Origin: UBA4466 sp963925035
GTDB taxonomy: Bacteria > Bacteroidota > Bacteroidia > Flavobacteriales_D > Crocinitomicaceae
Reading direction: 5' to 3'
DNA: 64,000 bases
Assembly: GCA_963925035.1 (NCBI GenBank)
Contig: CAWUSK010000016.1
Coordinates: forward strand, 21,786-85,785
Numbering within the stretch: the first letter of the stretch is position 1; each line of letters opens with the position of its first letter. Positions 54,601 to 62,970 of the stretch are shown one piece after another. Below the pieces are notes generated by a model that did no database searches, was not told the DNA's origin, and was given only the letters and a program-made list of their open reading frames with translations. The position numbers and the translations under genes are program-made.

Positions 54601-55847
54601 GCCTTGCTGCTGGTTCATATAACATAGCTATTACAACGGGTGGTTGTCCTTCTAACTTATTAGTTCAAGGATTAACTGATCCGTCTGCACCAGCAACTCC
54701 GACTGTATCGAATAATGGATCAACTACATTCTGTGTCGGTAGTTCAGTAACGTTGACAGCAAGTTCAGCAACAGGAAATCAGTGGTATCTAAATGGATCT
54801 TCTATTAGTGGAGCAACTGGACAAAACTATTTAGCTACTGCTTCAGGTGATTACTCCGTAAATACTGTGGCAGGAACTTGTACTTCAGGTATTTCTTCAG
54901 CAACTACAGTAACTGTTAATCCTAACCCATCGGCCCCTATGGTTACAACAAGTGGTTCGACTGCAATATGTACTGGTAGTTCGGTAACGTTAACTTCATC
55001 TCAACCAAACGGAAATGTTTGGTCGAATGGACTTACTACCTCAAGTATTTTAGTTAACACTGCTGGAATTTACACAGTAACTTATACGAATGGAAATGGA
55101 TGTTCTGCAACCACTTCTGGCGTAGAAGTTACAATCAACCCTTCGCCTGCCACTCCTACAATTTCAGCGAGTGGACCATTAACTTTCTGTAAAGATGGAT
55201 CAGTTGATTTAACTTCATCTTATACTGGTGGTAACGTTTGGTCAACTAATGCGCCAACAGATATGATTACTATCCTTACATCGGGTTCGTACACTGTTAC
55301 TTACACGGATGTAAATGGTTGTTCTGCAACATCAGCAGCTACAACTGTTGTAGTTAATCCATTACCAATTGTTAGTTTTGCTGCTATGGGAACGCTTTGT
55401 GATTACAATGCTCCATTAACATTAACCGGTGGTGTGCCTGCCGGTGGTTCTTACTCAGGAACAGGTGTTAGCGCTGGTTCATTTAATCCTACAACAGCTG
55501 GATTTGGCAATCACACATTGACTTATACTTATACTGATGGAAACGGATGTACTAACTCCGCTAATTCAGATGTACTAGTTGATGATTGCGCTGCAATCGA
55601 TGAATTAGCTGAAAATGTTATCACACTATTCCCTAATCCAACTTTTGGAGTGGTAAATATTGTTTCGAGTGTAAAAGCAATCGAAAACATTAGAATATTT
55701 GATGCAACTGGTAGATTGGTTAACGAATTGAATGGAAATAATGCTAACTCAATAACAATCAACATGATTGAATATGCTCAAGGTGTTTATAATTTTGAAT
55801 TTCAAATTGGCGAAACGATTCATAGAGAAAGAATTATTAGAAACTAA
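48636..55847 (+). CDS. very large secreted reprolysin-like metallopeptidase, T9SS cargo
   Basis: The 2403-residue precursor has a signal peptide (cut near VKAQN). A reprolysin-type (M12B-like) domain spans about residues 200-420, with zinc motif VAHEMGHQFGGNHTQN (HExxHxxxxxH) near 338. Beta domains follow, including a fibronectin-III-like module and a P/Homo B-like domain (about 842-985). Then come about 13 Ig-like repeats of about 79 residues and three inserted 80-residue modules (ACATSTGSIQVNGSATG type). The last 90 residues (VITLFPNPTFGVVNIV to ERIIRN) are a T9SS type A sorting domain. It is secreted and probably surface attached. The repeats may bind glycans or extend the enzyme from the cell. 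Confidence 0.9.
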   Translation: MNNKLLNLKWIFLILCFSFSVKAQNVKKIYLNPVEKSLSDIMAFGTPQIKAIDFKIYQIDINSLKNQMNGVGYIDDNTSGFVAAIQIPLADGSMHEFLSKENNTMARELAANFPEIKAFDGIGSANGEIANWDITPHGFHAMIYIPGKGTVFIDPIIKGNTEYYIVYKRKDFTTDKVMECGLIDELPSTPSYTVKSGSCELRTYRLALAATGEYTTFHGGTVALAQAAQVTSMNRVNQVYQREMAIRMNIIGNNNLIIYTNAGSDPYTNNNGATMLGQNQTTCDAVIGSANYDIGHVFSTGGGGIAQLQSPCSTGNKARGVTGSPAPVGDPFDIDYVAHEMGHQFGGNHTQNNNCNRNNATAMEPGSASTIMGYAGICAPNVQNNSDDYFHSITLQEIGAFITGGGHTCPVKTPLSNSSPSVTTSSASVSVPISTPFFLTAIGSDPDPGNVLTYTWEQMNNQTSTQPPVATSTGGPNFRSYDPTTNPTRYFPNLNSLSTNGPYTWEVLPSVARTMNFRVSVRDNASGGGCNSQANITVTTVASAGPFNVTYPNNTGITWAGASSQTVTWTVAGTTAAPISCANVDILLSTDGGLTYPTVLASNTPNDGTQTINVPNTPSTTCRIMVVCSNGNFFDISNNNFTITAATSDYTINTAPASISICQGINAVYTVNTGSIGGYSSNINLSVSGVPAGANSNFSVNPVVPGNSSTLTISNTAGVTPGSYNLVITANSASGTKTNNVTLIVSSGAPSAVTLTAPANGATGVSIPTSFSWSTSAGATYQIQISTNVGFTAIVDQATGLATTTYNSSLLSNSTTYYWRVRATTGCGTSAWSSTFSFTTGTCSTTVSPNVPVAITATGTPTVTSTITIPSSITIADINVKNITGVHTYVSDLTVTLSSPSATTVTLWSGICTTLDDFNLNFDDAAAAGAIPCPPTGGGTHQPVNPLSAFNGENAAGVWTLTISDAFDADGGSLNSWSLEICGAACSPPATPTISAGGPTTFCTGGSVTLTSSATTGNQWYNGGTLIAGATGQTYSVTASGNYTVISTVGCPSAASAATSVTVNPTPATPTISAGGPTTFCTGGSVTLTSSSATGNQWSLNGSPIGGATAQTYVASAAGNYTVIVTTSGCPSAASAATSVTVNLTPATPTITAGGAITFCAGGSVTLTSSSSTGNQWYLNGTLIGGATAQTYSATAAGNYTVIVTTSGCPSAASAVRSVTVNPTPATPTITAGGATTFCAGGSVTLTSSSATGNQWYLNGTLIGGATAQTYSATAAGNYTVIVTTSGCPSAASAVRSVTVNPTPATPTITAGGPITFCTGGSVTLTSSSATGNQWSLNGTPIGGATAQTYVANAAGNYTVMVTTAGCPSAASAATTATVNPTPATPTITAGGPITFCTGGSVTLTSSSATSNQWSLNGTPIGGATAQTYFASAAGNYTVVVISGGCTSAASATTTVTVNPTPVITVGTVTNPSACATSTGSIQVNGSATGIVSWTGTVSGSSGSVTLPHTITGLAAGTYNISINNGTCPSNVLVQGLTDPSAPATPTITAGGPITFCAGGSVTLTSISATGNQWSLNGTPIGGATAQTYVASATGNYAVIVVSAGCTSSASNTVSVTVNPTPATPTITAGGTTTFCTGGSVTLTSSSTTGNQWSLNGTPIGGATAQTYAATAAGNYTVMVTGTCPSAASAATTVTVNPTPATPTITAGGPITFCTGGSVTLTSSSATGNLWSLNGTPIGGATAQTYVATAAGNYTVMVTGTCPSASSAATTVTVNPNPVITLGTITNPSACATSTGSIQVNGSTTGIVSWTGTASGSSGSVTLPYTISGLAAGTYNISINNGTCPSNVLVQGLTDPSAPATPTVSTGGATTFCTGGSVTLTSSSATGNQWSLDGTPIGGATAQTYVASATGNYTVVIISGGCTSSASSGITVTVSATSVITVGTVTDPSSCATATGSIQVNGSATGIVSWTGTAAGSSGSVTLPYVITGLAAGSYNIAITTGGCPSNLLVQGLTDPSAPATPTVSNNGSTTFCVGSSVTLTASSATGNQWYLNGSSISGATGQNYLATASGDYSVNTVAGTCTSGISSATTVTVNPNPSAPMVTTSGSTAICTGSSVTLTSSQPNGNVWSNGLTTSSILVNTAGIYTVTYTNGNGCSATTSGVEVTINPSPATPTISASGPLTFCKDGSVDLTSSYTGGNVWSTNAPTDMITILTSGSYTVTYTDVNGCSATSAATTVVVNPLPIVSFAAMGTLCDYNAPLTLTGGVPAGGSYSGTGVSAGSFNPTTAGFGNHTLTYTYTDGNGCTNSANSDVLVDDCAAIDELAENVITLFPNPTFGVVNIVSSVKAIENIRIFDATGRLVNELNGNNANSITINMIEYAQGVYNFEFQIGETIHRERIIRN
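51603..55370 (+). repeat. Ig-like coding repeat array, period about 237 bp
   Basis: Thirteen modules share TFCxGGSVTLTSSSATGNQW, then IGGATAQTY and GNYTVxV. The stretch TCTGTGCTGG recurs at 52111 and 52348, a spacing of 237 bp (79 codons). Copies 3-4 and copies 5-6 are nearly identical in DNA, so recent duplication or gene conversion is likely. Three longer modules begin near 53022, 53971 and 54451. Confidence 0.88.
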
Positions 55848-55859
55848 TAAATTTTTAAC

Positions 55860-55898
55860 AACAAAAAGGGGCGCTAATAATCAGCGCCCTTTTTGTTG
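55860..55898 (+). terminator. terminator after the 2403-residue gene
   Basis: AAAAAGGGGCGCT and AGCGCCCTTTTT pair with one bulged G, leaving a seven-base loop and a T run. Confidence 0.9.
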
Positions 55899-56034
55899 TT
55901 GCTTTATAACATGCCTATTTAAATATATAATTGCTCTGATTTTCGAATGGGAATTTATTTGACTTCCGAACATTTAGTTTTGAAAAATCAATTTAAATCA
56001 TTATTTTTCACGCCTAAACTGTTAAACTAAATTT

Positions 56035-58815
56035 ATGAAAACTATTAAACTGTTGGTTTTATTACCAGCTTTGTTTCTTTCCTTAATTTCATTTTCTCAA
56101 GGAACGATTCAGCAACAAAATGCGACAATTTCGGAAATTGATGTCTCACCGCAAATTGCACCGAATGGACAAATCCGATGTAACACGATGCAAATGGATG
56201 CACTTCGCAGAGCAAACGACCCTACTTTACCTTCTCTTCAACAGGAAGAAATATGGCTACAAGAGCGAATTGCACTAATTAAAGCTGAAGAAGCTTATCA
56301 GAAATCTATAGGGAATACACCAAAGTTAATTGTACTTACTATTCCAATTATTTTCCACATTTTTACGGATGGAGCCGGTGCAGAAAACGTTTCGGCAGCA
56401 ATTGTCCAAAATCAATTAACTCAATTAAATCTTGATTACAGAAATCTTGCTGGAAGTGGGTTTGCTGTTGCTGCAGATGTTGAAATTGAATTTTGTCTAG
56501 CAATGAAGGATGAAGCTGGAAATCTTTTAGCTGAGCCAGGAATTAACCGTATCACAAGTTATGGACAAGGTCCGTTTTCTGATACGCAATTCGACAACTC
56601 AATGAAAGCGGCTACAATATGGAATCCGAATGATTATTTTAATGTTTGGGTTGCGAATTTATCTGGTGGCCTGCTAGGTTATGCTCAATTCCCTTCAAAT
56701 TCAGGATTAGGTGGCATGCCTGCTAACGGCGGCGCTGCCAATACCGATGGAGTTGTAATTATCTATACATCGTTAGGCTCAGTTGCTAATCCTCAGGGCA
56801 GTGCTGGGTCAGCTTACAATAAAGGTAGAACTTTAACGCATGAAGCAGGTCACTGGTTAGGATTACGCCATGTATGGGGTGATGGTGGATGCAATGTTGA
56901 CGATTTTTGTAATGATACACCAAAATCTGATGCTTCAAACTTTGGTTGTCCAAATACAAATAGCTGCACTGATAGTTATGGTGCTCCATGGCCGACTGCT
57001 AATCCTGCAGATATGGTTGAAAACTACATGGATTACACAGATGATGCTTGTATGGATACATATACTGCTGATCAAAAAACTAGAATGCGCGCAGTTATGA
57101 CCGTGTCTCCTCGGAGAGCAAGCTTAGCTGCTTCAACAAAATGTCAAGTTGCCGTTGGTGATGATGCAGGAATAGCTTCTATTACTAGTCCAAGTGGTTC
57201 AATATGTGGGTCGACTGTTAACCCTTCTGTAGTTATTCAAAATTATGGAACAACAACTCTAAATTCTGTAGCAATTCTTTATAATCTTGACGGGGCTGCT
57301 AACTCTACATTTAACTGGACAGGTAGTTTGGCTGCTGGGGCTTCAGCAACTGTTAGTTTAGGAGTTATGAGTCCATCTGCTGGTGCTCACACCTTAAATG
57401 TAACAACTAACCTTCCAAATGGTGCTGCTGACTTAAATACTGCTAATGATGCTAATTCATCTGCATTCACAATAATCGTTGGAGGTGAAATTATTACGCT
57501 TACAATTGACACTGACTGTTACGGTGAAGAAACTTATTGGGAATTAAAAGACGCTAGCACCGCTTTAGTTGCATCTGGCGGAAATATTTCAGTTGTAATT
57601 CCACCAGGAGGTCTACAATTAGGTACGGCCCAAGGTGATGCAGGTGCTTACGGTGTTGAAGTTCAAGTTGTAGAAAATTTCTGTCTTGCTTCTGGCTGTT
57701 ATGATTTCGTATTATACGATGATTGGGGAGATGGAATGAATGCTGCTGGAGATCCAGGTTGTACTGTTAATGGAAACTGGGTAATAACAAATGCAACCTC
57801 TACTGTATTAGCTTCAATGTCATCACCAGCTTTTGGAAATTCAAATGCTGCTAACTTTTGTTTAAGCTCAGTAGAAACAGCTAACTTCAATGTATCATCA
57901 CCTAAATGTGTAAATACTCAAGTTACTTTTACAGATGCTTCAAGTTTAGCAACATCTTGGAATTGGAATTTTGGTGCAGGAGCTTCTCCAGCAACAGCAG
58001 TAGGGGTAGGACCTCATAGTGTTACCTACTCAAGTGCAGGAACTAAAACTGTTACCCTTTCAATCAATGGAGGTACAGATGTATCAAGTCAATCGATTGT
58101 TATTAATGCAAACCCAACGACTCCAACAATTACAGCTGGTGGTTCAATAACGATTTGTCAAGGAAGTTCAGTTAATTTAACTTCATCGCAATCAACTGGT
58201 AACTTATGGTCAAATAACGCAAGTACAGCTACTATTGCTGCTTCAGTTGCTGGACCTTACACAGTAACATACACAGACGTAAATGGATGTAAAGCTACTT
58301 CTGCTCCAACAACTGTAACGGTTAATGCTTTACCATCAGCTTCGCTGGGTGCATTTTCTAACATATGTGTAACTGCAGGTCCATTAACATTAACTGGCGG
58401 AACTCCAGCTGGAGGTGTTTACAGCGGAACAAGTGTGTCTGGAGGAACGTTTACTCCTTCAACTGCTGGAACTGGAACACAAGTTATTTCGTACACTGTA
58501 ACTGACGGAAATAACTGTTCAAGAACTGTTACTTCGAATATCGTTGTAGATGCTTGTGCTAGTATTGATGAAATTGAGAACAACTCACTTATCGTCTTCC
58601 CTAATCCAACAAATACTGATTTAACAATTGTATCTAACACAAGTGCTATTAGCGCAATTAATGTGTACGATGCTGCTGGTAGATTAGTAGAGACGTTATC
58701 TGATATTAACACAAATGAAATCAAAATTGATGTAACCAATTATTCAATTGGTGTTTACAATTTTGAAATCAAAACAGAAACTTCAACTTTGAGAAAACGA
58801 ATTATTAAAAATTAG
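56035..58815 (+). CDS. secreted M43-type (pappalysin-like) metallopeptidase, T9SS cargo
   Basis: The 926-residue precursor has a signal peptide (cut near ISFSQ). The catalytic domain has LTHEAGHWLGLRHVWGD (HExxHxxGxxH) near residue 270 and the M43 Met-turn region MVENYMDYTDDACMD. After residue 370 come a CARDB-like beta domain, a PKD-like domain (VTFTDASSLATSWNWNFG), an Ig-like repeat and a T9SS type A sorting domain (LIVFPNPTNTDLTIV to KRIIKN). The tail is closely similar to that of the 2403-residue neighbour. It is probably secreted to digest protein outside the cell. A strong terminator follows. Confidence 0.93.
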   Translation: MKTIKLLVLLPALFLSLISFSQGTIQQQNATISEIDVSPQIAPNGQIRCNTMQMDALRRANDPTLPSLQQEEIWLQERIALIKAEEAYQKSIGNTPKLIVLTIPIIFHIFTDGAGAENVSAAIVQNQLTQLNLDYRNLAGSGFAVAADVEIEFCLAMKDEAGNLLAEPGINRITSYGQGPFSDTQFDNSMKAATIWNPNDYFNVWVANLSGGLLGYAQFPSNSGLGGMPANGGAANTDGVVIIYTSLGSVANPQGSAGSAYNKGRTLTHEAGHWLGLRHVWGDGGCNVDDFCNDTPKSDASNFGCPNTNSCTDSYGAPWPTANPADMVENYMDYTDDACMDTYTADQKTRMRAVMTVSPRRASLAASTKCQVAVGDDAGIASITSPSGSICGSTVNPSVVIQNYGTTTLNSVAILYNLDGAANSTFNWTGSLAAGASATVSLGVMSPSAGAHTLNVTTNLPNGAADLNTANDANSSAFTIIVGGEIITLTIDTDCYGEETYWELKDASTALVASGGNISVVIPPGGLQLGTAQGDAGAYGVEVQVVENFCLASGCYDFVLYDDWGDGMNAAGDPGCTVNGNWVITNATSTVLASMSSPAFGNSNAANFCLSSVETANFNVSSPKCVNTQVTFTDASSLATSWNWNFGAGASPATAVGVGPHSVTYSSAGTKTVTLSINGGTDVSSQSIVINANPTTPTITAGGSITICQGSSVNLTSSQSTGNLWSNNASTATIAASVAGPYTVTYTDVNGCKATSAPTTVTVNALPSASLGAFSNICVTAGPLTLTGGTPAGGVYSGTSVSGGTFTPSTAGTGTQVISYTVTDGNNCSRTVTSNIVVDACASIDEIENNSLIVFPNPTNTDLTIVSNTSAISAINVYDAAGRLVETLSDINTNEIKIDVTNYSIGVYNFEIKTETSTLRKRIIKN

Positions 58816-58836
58816 ATTTTTCGAATTAGAAATATT

Positions 58837-58866
58837 AAAAGGGCGTTGTTTCAACGCCCTTTTTTC
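58837..58866 (+). terminator. terminator after the M43 peptidase
   Basis: AAAAGGGCGTTG and CAACGCCCTTTT pair with a three-base loop, followed by T. Confidence 0.93.
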
Positions 58867-58882
58867 TTTCCCTGCTTTTCTC

Positions 58883-58890
58883 TACATTTG
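58883..58890 (+). promoter_or_regulatory. TAnnTTTG promoter box upstream of the amidohydrolase
   Basis: TACATTTG lies 21 bases before the ATG. The minus-33 region is T-rich but not a clear TTG. Confidence 0.4.
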
Positions 58891-58911
58891 ACAGCATAAA
58901 CAAAAGTCAAA

Positions 58912-59967
58912 ATGAAGCAAATCAAAATCAACGGACACGGACACGTTCTGCCAGAACCAAATGAAATCCCTCAATTTATGAAGGCTAAAAAGTTGTTTTG
59001 GATTGATGATGATAAAAAATTCATGCGACAAGACAATTGGGCGAGACCAATTACCGATCCTAGTTTTTTCTTCAAGGAAAAAATAGAATGGATGGACAAT
59101 TACAACATCGATCACGGTGTTATGCTCAACCTATCTCAGATCTATTGCAACGGATGGAACAGACAAGATGCTTCAGATGCCATTCGTTGGCAGAATGATT
59201 TTAATGCTAGCGTACAACAACGCCGTCCAGACAAATTCACCTGTGGTTTTGTTGTTCAACCTTTGCACTTAGAAGATGCATTAAAGGAAATTGAGCGCTG
59301 CGTTACAGAACTCAAAATGACTTTACTTTGTTTGCCTACTCATTTCTTGAACAAGGACAATGAATGGGTTTCTGTAATCGACGACAGCACGCTACCTATA
59401 TTTGAACTTGCCAATCATTACGGATTAGCCATTGAAATTCATCCGTATGACGGAGAAAAAATGGTAAAACTAAAGGACGAATATTGGCGTTTTCATTTGG
59501 TTTGGATGATGGCTCAAACAGCTGACGCATTGCATCTTTTTGCGTTGAAAGACATTGTTAACAAATTCCCAGACGTTCGAACATGTTTCGCGCACGGATG
59601 TATGCTGGGTCAAGCAAATTACGGAAGACGATTACAAGGATTTGATGGTAGACCTGACTTGTTTGAAGGAACCAACGATCCAAGATGTTCATTGGGACAC
59701 AAAAATTTATTTTTCGATACGCTCGTTCACGATGCTTACACGTTACAACTTCTAAAAATCCGTGTTGGTTCAGATCAAATAATAGCTGGATTAGATGATC
59801 CATATCCATTGGGAGAAATGGAAGGAGTGCGTAATTCTTATCCAGGACGTGTAATTGACTTCGCAGTTGAAGCGAATATACTTACGCAGAAAGAGTCCAA
59901 CGAAATTTGGTACGACAACGTATTGCGTTGGTTAGGAAAGGACAAAAAGGACATCATTATTTGTTAG
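58912..59967 (+). CDS. ACMSD-like amidohydrolase
   Basis: The 351-residue metal-dependent hydrolase fold resembles 2-amino-3-carboxymuconate-6-semialdehyde decarboxylase (ACMSD), an enzyme of tryptophan breakdown through kynurenine. The metal HxH is NGHGHVLPEPNE, further blocks are EIHPYDGE, CFAHGCMLGQANYGRR (His) and IIAGLDDPYPLGEMEG (Asp). Other ACMSD-family members act on related acids, so the substrate is likely but not certain. Not co-oriented with another kynurenine gene in the window. Confidence 0.83.
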   Translation: MKQIKINGHGHVLPEPNEIPQFMKAKKLFWIDDDKKFMRQDNWARPITDPSFFFKEKIEWMDNYNIDHGVMLNLSQIYCNGWNRQDASDAIRWQNDFNASVQQRRPDKFTCGFVVQPLHLEDALKEIERCVTELKMTLLCLPTHFLNKDNEWVSVIDDSTLPIFELANHYGLAIEIHPYDGEKMVKLKDEYWRFHLVWMMAQTADALHLFALKDIVNKFPDVRTCFAHGCMLGQANYGRRLQGFDGRPDLFEGTNDPRCSLGHKNLFFDTLVHDAYTLQLLKIRVGSDQIIAGLDDPYPLGEMEGVRNSYPGRVIDFAVEANILTQKESNEIWYDNVLRWLGKDKKDIIIC

Positions 59968-60063
59968 TCATAAACGCATCTTACATATTTTTTAAAGAGT
60001 AATGTCAATATAGATTTTTGGGCGCATTCATGCGACGAATAAAATCATAATCGGTATTATTTT

Positions 60064-60071
60064 TATCTTTG
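60064..60071 (+). promoter_or_regulatory. TAnnTTTG promoter box upstream of hisS
   Basis: TATCTTTG ends 16 bases before the chosen ATG at 60088 (10 before the ATG at 60082). Confidence 0.42.
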
Positions 60072-60087
60072 TCCAAAATAAATGCAC

Positions 60088-61458
60088 ATGGCACAAAAAC
60101 CTTCCATCCCAAAAGGTACTAGAGATTTTTTACCAGCTGAAGTAGCGAAAAGAACATATATTTTTGAAACAATCAAAAAATCGTTTCAAGTCTACGGATT
60201 TTCTCCAATTGAAACGCCTTCTTTTGAGCTGTCCTCCACCCTGCTTGGTAAATATGGTGAAGAAGGAGATCGACTGATTTTTAAGATCCTTAATTCAGGT
60301 GACAAAGTCAAAAAAGCAGATTTACAAGCACTTGAAGAGGGCAATTTAGCGCGTTTCTCCAATTCATTGGCGGAAAAAGCATTGCGTTATGATTTAACTG
60401 TGCCTTTCGCTCGATTTGTTGTGCAACATCAAAATGAACTATCCTTTCCATTCAAACGTTACCAAATCCAACCTGTTTGGAGAGCAGATCGTCCTCAACA
60501 CGGACGTTACCAAGAATTTTTTCAATGTGATGCGGATGTTGTAGGAAGTGACTCCCTTATTTACGAAGTTGATTTCGTTTTATTATTTGATGAGATTTTG
60601 AGTAATTTAAAAATTCCAGATTTCACGGTAAAAATCAACAATAGAAAAATACTTTCTGGAATTGCTGAAATTAGCGGAGCCGCAGATAAAATCATTTCAA
60701 TCACAGTAGCCATTGATAAATTGGACAAAATTGGAATTGACGGAGTATTAAAGGAATTGACTGAAAAAGGACTTTCCAATGAGGCACTTGACAAAATAAA
60801 ACCACTTTTTGAAATTTCTGGAGATACTAAAAGTCGCATAGAACAAATGGAAACATTTTTAGCTGCTAGTGAAATTGGCTTAAAGGGAATTAATGAATTG
60901 AAATATGTATTCGACACGGTTGAAAAACTTGGCTTAAAGAATGCTAAAATTGAATTTGATGTTACACTTGCCAGAGGACTAAACTATTACACAGGAGCGA
61001 TATTTGAAGTGAAAGCGAACGGTGTAAACATGGGAAGCATATGTGGAGGTGGACGTTACGATGATTTAACTGGAATTTTTGGAATGAACGATATGTCAGG
61101 AGTTGGAATTTCTTTCGGTGCAGATCGTATCTATGATGTATTGACTGAATTAGATTTATTCCCGAAGACAGTCGACAATCGATTGGAGTTATTGTTCATC
61201 AACTTTGGGGAAACAGAAGGAGATTTCTGTCTGAAACTGGTCAAAGAAATTCGCGCAAATGATATCTCATGCGAACTCTACCCTTCGAATGCGAAAATGA
61301 AAAAACAAATGAATTATGCCAACGACAGAGATGTGAAAAACATCGCATTAGTCGGGCAAAATGAAATTGACAAAGGCATAATTCAAATAAAAAACATGGA
61401 ATCAGGCGAACAAACTGAAGTGAGTTTATCTGCATTAATCAATCAATTGAAAAAATAA
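60088..61458 (+). CDS. hisS: histidyl-tRNA synthetase
   Basis: The 456-residue class II enzyme charges tRNA-His. It begins MAQKPSIPKGTRDFLP (motif 1 region near residue 15), has motif 2 KRYQIQPVWRADRPQHGRYQEF, the histidine-binding LARGLNYYTGAIFEV and motif 3 GISFGADRI, then an anticodon-binding C-terminal domain (LLFINFGETEGD to SALINQLKK). An ATG six bases upstream (60082) is possible; MAQK is the common start. hutH begins one base after its stop. Confidence 0.96.
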   Translation: MAQKPSIPKGTRDFLPAEVAKRTYIFETIKKSFQVYGFSPIETPSFELSSTLLGKYGEEGDRLIFKILNSGDKVKKADLQALEEGNLARFSNSLAEKALRYDLTVPFARFVVQHQNELSFPFKRYQIQPVWRADRPQHGRYQEFFQCDADVVGSDSLIYEVDFVLLFDEILSNLKIPDFTVKINNRKILSGIAEISGAADKIISITVAIDKLDKIGIDGVLKELTEKGLSNEALDKIKPLFEISGDTKSRIEQMETFLAASEIGLKGINELKYVFDTVEKLGLKNAKIEFDVTLARGLNYYTGAIFEVKANGVNMGSICGGGRYDDLTGIFGMNDMSGVGISFGADRIYDVLTELDLFPKTVDNRLELLFINFGETEGDFCLKLVKEIRANDISCELYPSNAKMKKQMNYANDRDVKNIALVGQNEIDKGIIQIKNMESGEQTEVSLSALINQLKK

Positions 61459-61459
61459 C

Positions 61460-62941
61460 ATGACAACTTTCGAAATCAACAGTGATTGGATTACTCTTTC
61501 AGAATTAGAGCAAATAATTTCTTCAAATTGCGAAGTAACACTATCTGAAACAGCAAAAACGGAAATCCAAAACTGTCGCGCCTACTTGGATGAGAAAGTA
61601 AAAAGTTCGGACCAATTGATTTACGGTGTCAACACAGGATTCGGTTCTTTGTGTAACACTGCTATTTCTCGTGAAGATTTAGAGAAATTACAACGAAATC
61701 TAGTAATTTCCCATGCTTGTGGAGCTGGAGAAGAAGTGCTACAGCCACTTGTAAAGCGCATGCTTTTATTGAAAGCACTTGGTTTATCTCACGGAAATTC
61801 AGGTGCGCAGTTAGAGACAATCGAACGTTTGATTTTCATGTACAACAACACTATTTTACCTGTTGTTTACCAACAAGGAAGTTTAGGTGCATCAGGAGAT
61901 TTAGCACCTCTCGCCCATTTATCTTTGCCTCTTTTAGGAGAAGGTGAAGTTTATATGAACGGCGAAAAGGTACATTCCTCTCAGTTTTTATCGAAATACA
62001 ATCTTGCACCAATTGCTTTGCGCTCAAAAGAAGGTTTAGCCTTGCTAAATGGAACGCAATTCATGAGTTCTTATGCTTCTTACGCTATTGCGAATTCAAT
62101 CAAGCTGTGGAACCAATTCAACCTAATTGGCGCGTTATCATTGGAAGCATATGATGGAAGGTTAAATCCTTTTCAATCCAATGTGAACGAAATTCGCAAT
62201 CAACACGGACAAATAGAAACGGCAAAAACAGTCTACGAATCATTACAAGGAAGTAAAATGATTGAGCGTCACAAAGAACATGTTCAAGATCCATACTCAT
62301 TCAGATGTATGCCTCAAGTTCACGGTGCTTCAAAAGATACCATCGATCATTGTGCGAAAATTATAGAGCGAGAAATTAACGCTGTAACAGACAATCCAAC
62401 TGTTTTTTACGCTGAAGACGACGTTGTTTCTGCAGGAAATTTCCACGGTCAACCTTTGGCTTTAGTAATGGATTTCCTAGCAATCGCAATGGCAGAAATG
62501 GGAAGTATTTCTGAACGTCGTGTATATAAATTAATTTCAGGAACACGTGGATTGCCAGCATTTCTAGTAGCTGAACCAGGATTGAATTCTGGATTTATGA
62601 TTCCACAATACACCGCAGCATCAATTGTTAGTCAAAACAAACAATTGTGTTCTCCTGCAAGTATTGACACCATTGATTCAAGTAACGGTCAAGAAGATCA
62701 CGTGAGTATGGGAGCAAACGCGGCTACTAAGTTATACCGTGTTATTGATAATTGTTATACCATTCAAGGAATTGAATTGCTTAACGCTGCGCAAGGAATG
62801 GATTTTAGAACTGAAAAAAGTTCTCCTTCAATTGAAAAACTGAGAAACGAATACAGAAAACACGTTGACTTTGTAAAAGAAGATTGTTACTTACATCCGC
62901 TCATTCAAAAGAGTAAATGGTTTGTTACAACTGAATTATAA
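61460..62941 (+). CDS. hutH: histidine ammonia-lyase
   Basis: The 493-residue enzyme eliminates ammonia from histidine to give urocanate, the first step of histidine breakdown. It carries the Ala-Ser-Gly triad that forms the MIO cofactor in GSLGASGDLAPLAH (residues 144-146), plus YGVNTGFGSL, GNFHGQPLAL and SSNGQEDHVSMGANAA. The length matches the family. Its ATG follows the hisS stop by one base, so histidine charging and histidine breakdown share a transcript. No other hut genes are seen. Confidence 0.96.
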   Translation: MTTFEINSDWITLSELEQIISSNCEVTLSETAKTEIQNCRAYLDEKVKSSDQLIYGVNTGFGSLCNTAISREDLEKLQRNLVISHACGAGEEVLQPLVKRMLLLKALGLSHGNSGAQLETIERLIFMYNNTILPVVYQQGSLGASGDLAPLAHLSLPLLGEGEVYMNGEKVHSSQFLSKYNLAPIALRSKEGLALLNGTQFMSSYASYAIANSIKLWNQFNLIGALSLEAYDGRLNPFQSNVNEIRNQHGQIETAKTVYESLQGSKMIERHKEHVQDPYSFRCMPQVHGASKDTIDHCAKIIEREINAVTDNPTVFYAEDDVVSAGNFHGQPLALVMDFLAIAMAEMGSISERRVYKLISGTRGLPAFLVAEPGLNSGFMIPQYTAASIVSQNKQLCSPASIDTIDSSNGQEDHVSMGANAATKLYRVIDNCYTIQGIELLNAAQGMDFRTEKSSPSIEKLRNEYRKHVDFVKEDCYLHPLIQKSKWFVTTEL

Positions 62942-62970
62942 ACACTATTTTTAATTACCTTAGAAAACAC

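Noticed and set aside
54800..54830. SGATGQ in one Ig-like module as an ApbE flavinylation site
   Set aside because: SGAT/GGAT occurs in a loop common to many such modules; there is no FMN-binding domain around it.
51603..55370. Regular repeats that could suggest a CRISPR array
   Set aside because: The repeat unit is about 237 bp, in-frame coding sequence without short spacers.
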